Assembly (NCBI GenBank): GCA_030407005.1
Contig: JAUDYN010000009.1
Location: forward strand, 1,364,001 to 1,428,000
Source of the DNA: Desarmillaria ectypa
Taxonomy: Eukaryota; Basidiomycota; Agaricomycetes; Agaricales; Physalacriaceae
Reading direction: 5' to 3'
Length of the DNA stretch: 64,000 nucleotides
Shown here: positions 23,663-34,200 of the stretch, piece after piece
How positions within the stretch are numbered: the stretch's first letter is position 1
Layout: each line of letters opens with the position of its first letter
Position numbers and translations under genes: made by a program
The notes under the pieces: generated by a model
The model's input: only the letters and a program-made list of their open reading frames with translations
Databases searched by the model: none
What the model was told of the DNA's origin: nothing

Positions 23663-24023
23663 GTCTATATATTTCCCCGCGACCTACTTTAAGTGCTTCG
23701 TATATCGTGATCATCACAAGTCCTAATTCTCGAGCGGCGTCTTTAATCTATCGAATTTTGAGTAGTTTGAAATCATCAGCATTATCTTTGATATTGATGC
23801 GCGGCGTTGTGGTGGGTACAGGCCGCATTTAGTACCGTGTGCTGCGAACGGCGTTGAAATGTCATGTATGACACGTAGGATTATAGATACCAGGCCCTCA
23901 AGAGCAGATGGTGGATTGGCGAAAGATAAGAAAGTATTCTGAGCATGCGTTGGACTTGGATTTCTGCGAAACTCGGAATCTAATATACCCCACCTTTTTC
24001 GTTACTTACTCACTCCTGTTTCC

Positions 24024-24816
24024 TTGTCTCAATTTGAGAATACCTTTCGAGCAAGGATGAATCCACCCCCTTCACTACCAGCTCATTTTGACATTCCTCG
24101 TCGATTCTTTAATGCTAAATTATTCTCCGGTATCCCTCTTCGGACGACTGATTCTAGCCGTTTCAAATCTTTCTCACGGCCACTGTCTATAGAGGAGAGT
24201 GCTAAGGCTCATATACGATGCAAGGGTGCCGCTGCTGCTGTCGGTATCTATGGCTTCAATCAGCAAGAAATCCTTGCAATACCATACGAGGAATTATTGA
24301 GCTATTCAACCACTGTTTAGACACAAACGAGATCCCCCGGCTCTAGCTCACAAGCCTTCTTGCTGCCGTTCCGAAGAAAGATCGAGACTTGGCCATGCCG
24401 GACAGTTATCGTATTATTGGCTTACAGTCCTGCCTGCTCAAGCTTCTCACACTATCGTCGCCTCGCAGAATGGATGGATGACGTCGACGCACTACCGGAT
24501 TCACAGAACGGATTTCGGGCCCATAACCGTACCCATAACAACTCATTTATTCTGCGTACCACCAGACTGGGCCCATGCGCACGGAAAGGTCCTTTATGTG
24601 GCTTTCATGAACCTGGAGAATGCCTTTCCATCTACAGATCTTGCAACTCTGTGGATTAAGCTTCAAGAACTCGGAGTTAGTGGCCCCATGTTCGACTGGG
24701 TACGACACATGTATCGTGAAATGAAATACGTCGTGAAATCGGGCTCCACCTGCTCACACGCCTTCCAGTCCTCGATAGGCTTTCTTGCCAGTGCGACGAC
24801 GACGACTACTAGTTAA
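24024..24816 (+). mobile_element. degenerate LINE-type (non-LTR) reverse transcriptase remnant
   Basis: Pieces of a non-LTR retrotransposon polymerase in several frames. First is a pre-RT segment (SIEESAKAHIRCKG, EILAIPYEELL), then PKKDRDLAMPDSYRIIGLQ and LLKLLTLSSPRR, then LPDSQNGFRAHNRTHNNSFI, and VLYVAFMNLENAFPSTD followed by GVSGPMFDWVRHMY. There are stops (one near 24335, one near 24478) and at least two frame changes. In motif A the catalytic Asp appears to be Asn (FMNLENAF instead of F-x-D-L). The YADD-containing palm, the endonuclease and the tail are missing, so the element is a dead 5'- and 3'-truncated piece. It lies right after the eIF4G fragment. Confidence 0.75.
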
Positions 24817-25270
24817 TGTTGGGATTTGAGAGTTGAGCCGAGATGATGGCAATCCGGCATCATGCCGAACTTGCTGATTAAGAGAGAAATATTAGGAAAG
24901 TTGTAGAAGATTCTAGTACATTAGTATTTAGTATATAAGTAGGTACAGTAGTGTACATCTGTAAGCGTTTGCAGAGCTCAGCCAAGCGCAATACTATTGG
25001 TCTGACACCGCACATGTACTAACTGGGAACGAACTGATCTATTCATCCCCCGTTTTTTCACAACAGTTAACGTTGCTGAGGATCGTTCATGGACAAAATA
25101 CGGAATCATAATAAATCATAGAACACGTAATCAGTCAGACGAAACAGCATGAACTTAAGAATGCTCAAGCTCAAACACCGAATTTAGTAGTATGCTTCTT
25201 CGCTCCATCGTACAGAGATCATACAAATACAAATTATTCATTTGCTGCATTTCCCGACGGCGTACATTCA
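24817..25270. other. spacer after the retroelement remnant
   Basis: About 450 bases, AT-rich in places, with no open frame of note. It contains the end of the retroelement scar and the 3' UTR of the minus-strand stress-protein gene. No target-site duplication or poly-A tail of the element was recognised. Confidence 0.4.
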
Positions 25271-25946
25271 TCACATGCCGCCCTGGCCTCCCGAACTCTG
25301 AGTGGCTTTGCCGCCAGACTGGCGTAGTTCTCCCTTCGCCTGCATTTCAGTATTGTCGGAAGCCTTCCCAATAATCTATTCATGTAAATCAGAATAAAAT
25401 TCGTTACCCAGTCAAAATCGCGGCAAACCTTTTGGGTCTTACCAAGGAGTTTGTCCGTAGTCGAGACAGGCTGCTGAACCGCCTGCTGAGCTTCCTGGAC
25501 GTGTTGTTGGCCACCATGATGTCCACCATGATGATGGTGTTGATGTTGATGTTGTTGACCTTCGACAGGAACACCGCCTACATAATGAGCGATAAACGCA
25601 TCTAAAGACGTTGGTTTAAGAAACGCCTACCTTGGGTCTGACCTGCACCGCGTTCCCAATCGCCGGCGCCAGCTCCCGAGCCTAAGCCAACATTTCCGCC
25701 TTGCTGTTGCAGACCACCACCAGACTGTTGGTACTGACCACCGAAAGCCGATTCGGGCTGACGCTGGCCTCCAAACTCATTCGCACGAGTCTGCGCGGTT
25801 TGACCGCCTTGGCCTAAGTTGTCGCTACCCATATTCTGGTCGTCCATATTGCCGCCGCGGTCACCCGGAAGAAGGTCATTACTGCCATGGAGTTGGTGCT
25901 GCGGCTGGGTAGACTGATTGTAGTTATCGCTAGTGTTTTGAGACAT
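25271..25946 (-). CDS. CsbD-like hydrophilic stress protein, Gln/Gly/His-rich
   Basis: Start at 25946 (MSQNTSDNYNQSTQ), stop at 25271. There are three exons: 25946 to about 25632, a second from about 25578 to about 25437 (both inner borders by eye), and about 25375-25271. The first exon encodes a disordered Gly/Gln/Asn-rich region ending GDWERGAGQTQG. The second is very rich in His and Gln (HQHQHHHHGGHHGG). The C-terminus reads DKLLGKTQK-IIGKASDNTEMQAKG, the short repeat-like pattern of CsbD-type stress proteins. Basidiomycete relatives are small, abundant, stress- or conidiation-induced proteins of unknown biochemistry. The His cluster could bind metal, but that is inference. It lies 166 bp downstream of the DUF6533 gene on the same strand. 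Confidence 0.7.
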
Positions 25947-26111
25947 GGTGAATAATTGTGAAATGGCCGAGATGTGGCGAGCATCTTTATACCAGACACT
26001 CAATCCAGAGTGACATCATTATAGGTCCAAATGACGGTGGGAGTACCGTCACCATTCGCTCCCTGGAGCGCCATCACCTGATTTGCCCTGATCGCTCCGC
26101 CTTCTGACAAT

Positions 26112-28026
26112 TCAGAACTCCTCTGCGGTGCGCATCACGAGATGAGAATCAGATTCGTCCACAGTGTCCGGTGCATATGATTGTCTGGGATATTCTGAGG
26201 ATCCATGACGCGCATTACGCGGTATTTCTAATTCTGAGCGCGAAGGATGGGGGTCAATCGCGACCCGAAGGTTTAAGAGCATACGGGAACCCTACCACAA
26301 CGTTAGATATCAGTAATAGATACTCAACAATTAGCTCACCAGGATGCAACTAGCCGTACTTAGAGGACTACGCAAACGTCAGCAAAGACCTCCGATAAGT
26401 GTGTCATAGGTGACATACTTGACCAGCAGGCTAGACAAGAAGGGCGGACCCAATACAAACATGAGAAGATTTCCCAATAATAATGCTGTGATCCAATTCA
26501 GTCGGTGGTTCTTTTGACCACAGTTACGACGAACCAAGTATTCTGGAGGTTGGAATCAGCTTCTATGTGAACTACGGGATGAGAAGACGTACATGGCAAA
26601 ATAAATCGTCGAATCACGGGCCTGTAACAACCTTCAGAAGTCAACTTCAAAACAGAACATGTTCCCTCACCATTAAATTTAAGATGGTAGGAGCGGATTC
26701 ACCCGTCTTCCTATAAACAAAAGCTCGGACGGCCACCACAATAAACAGATAGCCTAAAAAGATACGTTCGTACGAGCGTAACAAACTGAAGGGAGGACTC
26801 CTTACTCTCGATGACCAGAGGCGTGATCCTTGGTACATCATGTCAGAAACTGTTAGAACTGCAGAATAATGAATAATTTACCAGTAACCAGCAATCATGG
26901 AAGGAAGACTATTTGCGTAGCAACCAGGCAATGCAACCACCCTCTCCACTACACTAAAGATTAGTGCCTGCAAAATGCATGTACAATGATGCGTACTGTC
27001 TACACTCTCCGCGAGATAATCTGTGACCGTCAAACCAATCAAGGTGGCACAGACACCTAGGAAACATTCGGTCAACAGGCCAGTACCACCCAAAAAAACA
27101 TACTGAAGTAGAGAAATAATGCCAGTCCTATGACCGGCTAAATCGATAACTAAGCTTCAATCTGTCATATGTTCGTATCTCCACCGACCTTATTGCCCCG
27201 ATCTGGGATGTAATGAGCGATATACAAGCGCGAACAGAAATACTTACAGAGTGCCCAGACGCGTAGAACGAGGATCCCTACAGGAAGCAGTCAGAATTAC
27301 AAGAGGGACGACATCAGACGAAGTCTGACGGACCTTGCACCACCGCATTTTGAACGGTCAAATTACTAAATAACATCAGTCGACACTCAACTGATAGAAA
27401 AAAGGTAGATGCACTCACACGCTCAACCACCGGAGGTAGAAGGTACAGCTACAGAACCCCTTCAGCACCCAAGCAGAACTGATGGTGTGAATGTGAATAT
27501 CTTACGTACAACTGCGCATGGTATAAGTGAGATGGGACAACATAATAATAATGAATGAATGCCTACTGAAGTTGACAGATTACCGAATCCTGCGGCTATT
27601 TTGGGCCCGATCAGATTTTGGAATGGATGTACAGACGCGTCCTCACCGATAAAGGCGAACCTAACGCCAAGCACCATGAGTACACTAAACGTGGCATCGT
27701 AATCGGATAAGACGGCTCACAGTAACATGCCCTCTACGGCATATCGGTTCACGAAGAAAAGGACGCGAGCCAGAGTCATCCGTGCCCTATCGCTACGCAT
27801 GAACACAACTTGAAGCATGCGATAGAGAATATGTACTTACGTCCAAATATGATTACACTCTTCCCCAAAAGTGAGAAGGTGGTCGTACACGATGCAAGTC
27901 GCACAGGCAGCTGTAGTCCAACCTTTGGCGTCAGAAATTACTCGACACAAGTATCGTATAGGGCTCGCCTGCGACCCACGCCACAGCCCAAGCCTGTCTC
28001 GCCATCTCTTCGTCGTTTTCGGCCAT
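26112..28026 (-). CDS. DUF6533-family multi-pass membrane protein
   Basis: Basidiomycete-specific integral membrane family of unknown function. The proposed ATG at 28026 starts MAENDEEMARQAWAV. A GC-AG intron (27968-27923) joins to GWTTAACATCIVYDHLLTFGEE, the DUF6533 signature; next come HIWTDRARMTLARVLFFVNRYAVE, GILVLRVWALC (near 27260), CATLIGLTVTDYL, LPGCYANSLPSMIAGYW, an ARDSTIYFAM exon near 26600, ALLLGNLLMFVLGPPF, and GSRMLLNLRVAIDPHPSRSE. The cytosolic tail ends MRTAEEF at 26112. About ten short exons are needed and several inner borders are not resolved. The intact C-terminal frame argues for a live gene. The first exon is the least certain part. Confidence 0.65.
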
Positions 28027-29841
28027 TACGGCCCGATTATGGAGGGAAAGAGAGACCAAGCTCGCTTTGCAGAGGGTCCTGACCCTCTACTCACGACAGA
28101 ACTTTATATTATACCACTCCTCCATCAACCCGAATAGGCCATCATTATTCTCCAACCCCAAGCGCTTAGGGGCCCAAGATGTTAAGAGACACTGCACCCG
28201 TAGATTCTTCCATGGGCGCTGCTTGCTTCCAGAGTGTACGTGAACGGACAGAAGAACCTTCGTGTGAGCAGGGCCATTGGTTGAAGGAATAGTGACCTGG
28301 GCGATTCCCGAGCTTAAGGCAGCCTTACTTCCATTCTCGAACAGAAATACGGACTTAGCCATGGCTATCGACTTCCGTTATTATTGGTTCCCCACGACCC
28401 GATCGCGGGATCAAAGCTCCTTGTTGAACGTTGAAAGCCGATGTTGCAGTGTTACGTCGGACCGGATATCACTTTCAGGTTCGATAGTGGCCTAGATGAC
28501 TGTTTTTTTGCCGACCGTGCTGGTTAGCGGCCATTTGGATTTTGGACGCACTGCGCTTCACTGCTACTACCAAATTAAGATGATTAAATAAGTAAGGAGA
28601 ATACGTACAGCGTCTGCACCAATTTCATAAAAGACCACCGAAAGTTCTCACCATCATTTCATCCATCAGGGCAGGCTGTGCTCATCCAGACCATAAAAGT
28701 CATGTATGGTTCTTCAAAACTCGAAGGGCGATATCCTCACTCACTTGAGGTACAGCCAAAAACGAAGTCTAGGATTACTCGCTGCGTTGCACGGAGAACT
28801 GTCGGCGTTGTTCAGTGACGTAGACCAAGCACACGTTCTCGAACCTTCGCTGACCTTCTAACATTCCCATATGACGTTGACAGTCCAAGGTTAATCCCAA
28901 CCGAATCGCACACATTCTTCACAGAACATGACAGAGCCCCATACTCCACTTCGACTGCCCGCTCCATCGGACAAGTAGAAGGCCACACAAGTCGGCACCG
29001 GCTCAGCGGTTAAGCTTGACGACTTGGGCCGATGGTAGTAAACAGCGATGGCGTACGTGACTTACCTATCCGTTGCTTCGTCCAATATCACCGAATATGA
29101 ACGCAGACATTTTCTCGTGTTGCTAATTGGGCAAATATGACGGGGAAGGAGAAGGAGACAACACTTAGGGTCTTGTCCGCCAGAAATAAGTGAGCGGGTG
29201 TCAATGTTACTATTTTTGTTGCTGGTGGCGCGACATAGGATCCGCCTAGAAAACGAGAAGAAGTTGCACAAGCAAGAAAGTTCACAACTTGATTCCATGA
29301 CTTCCTGCTAAATATGAGCAGGATCAATAAGACTAACTCTGAAGGAACTCACCAAGTACGAATCACACAATATATGCGGATTTAGAATAATCGTGATGTC
29401 TTGCGTCAGTGGTGAACTCAAAGCTTTGTTTGTTGCTGGTGCACACGCAGTGACTCCTTGATATGTATTCGGCATATCACAACCGGGGCGAAAGTTAGGG
29501 GTAGTAGTCATCTTTCTGGCCGTTCTACTTGGGAGGTTGACATTGAAGACGAAATGACTTCGAGAATGCAACCCGTAAGTTGTACCGCCATGTTTCAGCT
29601 CACAATATCCCGCGTCTAATGAAGCCTCAAACGATGTTGGCTTACCAGCCTTTTATTCGGGTTAATTGCTAGTAGGACAACGGCAATATTCGCAACAAGT
29701 AGCGACGTTTGTGATTTATAGCGGCTAGTAGATACACAACGTTTGTTCAACAACCGGTCAAGTCCACTGGTTACTCGTCAGCATCTGTACATGCATACTG
29801 TAGGGGAAAAAGCGCACCATCAAATGCACACAGAGTATCTT
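28027..29841. other. 1.8 kb region with possible membrane-protein remnant on the minus strand
   Basis: Between 29760 and 29060 the minus strand has short open stretches with coding flavour: LLVANIAVVLLAINP, HSRSHFVFNVNLPSRT, RPGCDMPNTYQGVTAC, LTQDITIILNPHILC, and ADKTLSVVSFSFPVIFAQ. They could be exons of another multi-pass basidiomycete membrane protein, but I could not join them in phase, and nothing follows downstream to 28100. A decayed copy or a gene with unusual splicing are both possible. From 28100 to 29050 I see nothing. Confidence 0.3.
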
Positions 29842-30315
29842 TCACTGCGATTTGCCGTTGGCCTTCTGGATGAGGTTATCCAGTGCAGCTTCACTCTCGC
29901 TCTGCAGATGCATTTAAAAGGGCTTAACAATGGCAAAGTAAAATAGGACACACCAGCTTCTTCTTCTGTGCCTCAAGCTACATTCCTGCATAAGATATAG
30001 ACCACCCTAAAGACAACGAAAGCATACCTCAGCTTTCAGCTTCTCAAGCTGCTGCACCTCAATATTGTGAGCATATTGGTCTATTCCTCGGTCAGACTTA
30101 ACGTTGTTACAGACATCGACGGTCGCGCACTTTCAATGGCCTTTTCCTTCGTTCTAAAGGCAGCATAAGGTGACTAATAAAAAGCGAAGAGCAACAGACA
30201 CATACTGGAAGGCACCCTTTGACTGAGCAACAGAACCCTCCTTCAAGCTGGAGGTGTATCGCTTCTGTGCGACGGATAGGTTGGTGATGCGGCGAGCGGC
30301 AGGAATGCGAAACAT
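29842..30315 (-). CDS. INH1: mitochondrial F1F0-ATPase inhibitor (IF1 family)
   Basis: An 89-residue mitochondrial protein that blocks ATP hydrolysis by F1 when the membrane potential collapses. Five exons, all phases closing: 30315-30206, 30153-30131, 30080-30028, 29977-29954 and 29901-29842. The presequence is MFRIPAARRITNLSV. The inhibitory core is SSLKEGSVAQSKGAFQTKEKA, then ENQYAHNIEVQQLEKLKAE and a coiled-coil tail EAQKKKLSESEAALDNL. Two exons are only 23 and 24 nt long. The gene is head to head with ATP14, with 95 bp between start codons, so both products of the same complex probably share one promoter region. Confidence in family is high; the symbol follows yeast. Confidence 0.85.
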
Positions 30316-30410
30316 GATGTAGTTGCTGGTCAAGGTGGAATCCGGGGAGACTCGACGTTCCGGTCACGATTCCGTTACGTCACAGTCACAGTTTCCTCTT
30401 CCTCTCCGCC
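30316..30410. promoter_or_regulatory. compact bidirectional promoter INH1/ATP14
   Basis: Only 95 bases lie between the start codons of the ATPase inhibitor gene (minus) and the ATP synthase subunit h gene (plus). Both 5' UTRs and the shared promoter must fit here unless transcription starts inside the partner gene. The segment contains a pyrimidine-rich run just before the ATP14 ATG and no clear TATA box. Confidence 0.6.
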
Positions 30411-30960
30411 ATGTCAACAATTCTCAGGCAGGCAGCCAGTGCTGTACGTTTCCATCATTTCCAGTTTTTTTCTTCTGCTAAATAGCACTTTTTTACAGGC
30501 TCGTATTGTGTCGCGTACCCGCGCCTTTTCGTCGACTGTCGTTTCCCGCAAAGGTTCATACGTCGCCACTATTCCGTACGAATGTTCCTGATCCCGAATA
30601 CACCCGTAGACCTCGTCCAGGACTTATATCTCAAGGAACTGAAGAGCTACAAGCCTGCGCAGGTCGTGCGTCACTCTCTATTCTTACTTTGTCATTTTTA
30701 CTTAGTACCATTGTTCGTCATAGGCTAAAGATGCACATGTCGGCGTAGTCAAGACGTACTCGACCCCAGCGGCACCGCAACCACCCACCCTTTCTGCCGA
30801 CATCGCCTCTGAATTGGCTGCATATGATGCATCTGAACCAACTTTGGCTGAAGTAGAGGTTGCTGTCGCAAGCGAATCGGCAGACACTACCAGCGGCGCG
30901 GATGCGTACCTCAGTTTCCTTGAGGCGGACCTCCCCAAGCCTGAGATGCATCACCATTAG
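30411..30960 (+). CDS. ATP14: mitochondrial F1F0-ATP synthase subunit h
   Basis: Peripheral-stalk subunit of the mitochondrial ATP synthase (yeast Atp14). Exons 30411-30443, 30499-30553, 30610-30662 and 30724-30960 join in phase to 125 residues. The presequence is MSTILRQAASAARIVSRTR with AFSS near the likely cleavage site. The mature start is KDLVQDLYLKELKSYKP, the most conserved part of subunit h; an acidic Ala/Pro-rich tail follows, with SFLEADLPKPEMHHH at the end. All introns are GT-AG and about 55-60 nt. It pairs with INH1 across a 95-bp divergent promoter. Confidence 0.85.
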
Positions 30961-31250
30961 ATGAAATACGCTTGTTTGTAATTTAAAAAATACAATACAT
31001 GTCGCCAAGCTGAACGTTGAACAAGACATATCTTCCGAGAATCTTATGAATGGTTTCTCAGTGGTACGCCCGTGTTCGTTTAATATGTTCTCCTCTAGGT
31101 CTAATATATAGGGTACTGTACTTATTGATACATTAAGGAATGATGATGCATCGAAAACCAAATATGAAGTGAAAGCTGCAATAAGATAACGACGTGAGGG
31201 CCACCAAGGACCAGACGGTAATGAAGTGGGGTGGGTGAAATGCGCGATGA

Positions 31251-34200
31251 CTATGAGAAGAAATATTGCGACGCCTTGATCGCCTCTACTCTGAAGTCAC
31301 CTTTTTCCGGAACGGGCGGAAGGAGATCGACAAGTTCCACAAACTTGCCCACCAATTTCAGCACCTCTTTTTCGTTTTTAGCCTTCCGTTTCTTCAGCTT
31401 CTTTTGACGGTCGGATAGTTCGGCTCCATCCTCTGAGAATTCCTCCATATCCACGGCCTCCTCATCCTCGTCTCCCAGCGTCTCTTCCATCTCATCCAGT
31501 CGGTCGTTCACTTCCTCAGCCTCTGCGGTGGTCGCTAAGTGCGTGAATTTCGAGCCCTCTTCGGTGATCTCCATCAGTGATCCCAGCATAGAATATTCCT
31601 GTGCTTGCTCTGCAGTGACCTTGAGCGAGGCACCGGCATTACGGAGAAGCTTGCCCATCTGGCCACCGCGGAGACTGATGAGAGGAATCTTATAACCTTT
31701 GTAACGCTCAACAAACTAGACACGACATCATTAACAATGACCGGAAGATTGTAAAACAGACTTACCTCTTCACGAAGTTTGCCAAGCACGTCAGATTGAT
31801 GCAGGGCAATGAAAGTATCTCGGATGATCACAGACATCTGGTCGATGCTCGAAGCATGCGTCCAATATGAATCGTGAACAGCGGCGAAAGTCAAACCTTG
31901 CCGCTGCAGATACATCAATCAGATACAGACCGTAAGAGAACACTAGAAAACTAACTTGACATTCCAAAGCAGACAACATCATGTGTGTCGCGTCTAGACT
32001 ATGGATAAAGTTGGGCGGGAAAGCAGAAGCTTGTTTGAGTGAGTTAACTAGCATGAGCTTTATTAATAATGATATGATTTCTTCTAGCACCGATACTCAC
32101 CTTCAGCCGGACTGAGGGGGTCGGAAATATACACCGTCTGCACCGCAGTCATAATCTGCTTTCGCTTTGTCTTTCGGTATGGCTGGACTATAGGCAATCC
32201 AAGAGGTGTGGTCCAAACGACAGAAGTCATCAGCTCCTTCTTGATCTGTTCCAAAGGGAGCACTTTTGAAGGGTTCGTTCGCTTGTTATTGTATTCCTCC
32301 AATGCCTCAGGTAGGCGGTCTTCGGGAATGGATCGAGCGATAAGCCGAGCACACAAGTTTAGCCAGTTCTGGATATCTTTGGCACCACTGAAAAGATCTC
32401 CAATACACGCCAGCACCTTAGCAAGAGGATGAGACTCCATGGTTTCACTACAATGATTGGGAATACTTACCACTTTAGCGAGATAAGCCGACAGAGTCCA
32501 GGTGTCCTCGTTCTTCAGACTCTCGACATTCCTCAACTGCTTCTCGATCTGTTCACGAGCGCCGACGTATGTAACTCCATACACCGTCGTCATGACTGTC
32601 TGCTTCACGATCTTCCTGGAAATCTTGCCCTTTAGTATGTCCGCAACTGGTTCGCCGGCAGCCGCATCCCGAGCCAAAATTGTTTCTACCATGTTTCCGA
32701 CATATGTGTATACATCAGAGGGACGATCACCGGCGGAAAGATTGACCTGTTGGGCGCCACGCGAATCACCACCAAGGGCAGCATAGTGCTGCAGACCGTT
32801 ACACGTGCCATCCTGGTGCACAGGTTGCGAGGATAGGTATTCGGTAGGGTTTTCGGATGTGAGTGCAGCGTGAAGTTCCATGCATGTTGCCAAGCACTGC
32901 CAAGGGTCGTCAGCATGTGTCCACCAACGGGAGCCCTATTTACATATGATCGTTAGTCCAAACATTAGGTAGAGGGATATCACATACAGTTAACGGCTTG
33001 GTAGCGCTGTCGAAGACTTCATCAATGCGATCCATGACGAATTGCTCTCGCTCGTCAAAGTTTGCCTTGTCATACCCGTACAAGTTAGAGAGATGAATCT
33101 TCAGCCAACGAAGTCCCCGCTCGCCAAGAGGCTTTCTCTCAGCGAACATTAACAAACCCCGACTAAGATCGTCACCAATATGGTTCAAATGAGGAGGAAT
33201 AGGGTATGCACGACCACGGAAATCCACGTTATGGGGTTGATAAATCTTGTCGCCCAGTAACTGCAACCATTTGAGTATTCGATACATCAGAACGTGAAGC
33301 TTCACTTACAGCACGAGCAATCTCGATCTTGTAATTAACGTTACATCGTGACGAATGGTTGTTGGCCTTCTCCTGGTTATAAAGTTTGAGGTTATACATG
33401 TACAGCGCCCGGTCCTTCATATTATTGTCCGCAGGCGGCTGGGGCTCAGGATGTGGATAGACCGCAGGGGGCAATTTACCCAAACCATAACCAGCATTCC
33501 AAACTTCAAGAACAACATCGAAAATCTTCTTGTTGATCTGCCATGGTGTAGAGCCTAAAACGTCCAGGCCAGCGTAAACCAATTCCACGTTGCCCTGTTC
33601 AGATGCATGCTTCATGTAGCTTTGCTGTTCAACAGAGTCTTTGTATCGCATGGCAGAAGCTGTCACAAGAGGCATCAGTATGGAAATTGATGTGCAAAGT
33701 GACAAACGTACATCGGTTGTAAAAATAGCCACCCATTTCCGGACCCACCCAAGGCTTTGGAGGAACAAGCATAGGTAGGTGGCGGGGATGAAGTGTTTCC
33801 CGTAGACTATCCTTAGCTAGACCCTCCGCAACAACAGGATTGAGCCTAAGAACGCCCAGCTTCTGACCCCGTATGTACTCATATGAGTGATAGAATGCAG
33901 GCTGTTCCTCCGATCTATACCACATTTTGTAAGAAATAAACTGGAAGGGAAAGCCGTTACCCACATTATTTCTCCAGTTGTCTTATCAGTAGCCGTTCTA
34001 GTGACCTTTGAAACCTCCATCAAGCAATCAACCAATATTCCTCCGATCTGAGACCGAGTCGCTTGCGTCCATGAAGAGGTCCATGCTTCTGCATCCGTCA
34101 TTTGTCGAGCTGCGACAATTCTCCTTTGCATCAAATCTTGATATCCAAGACCGGTGAAGAGACTCTTGTCGCTCTTGAAGTTTGTGGGGATTTGAATATT

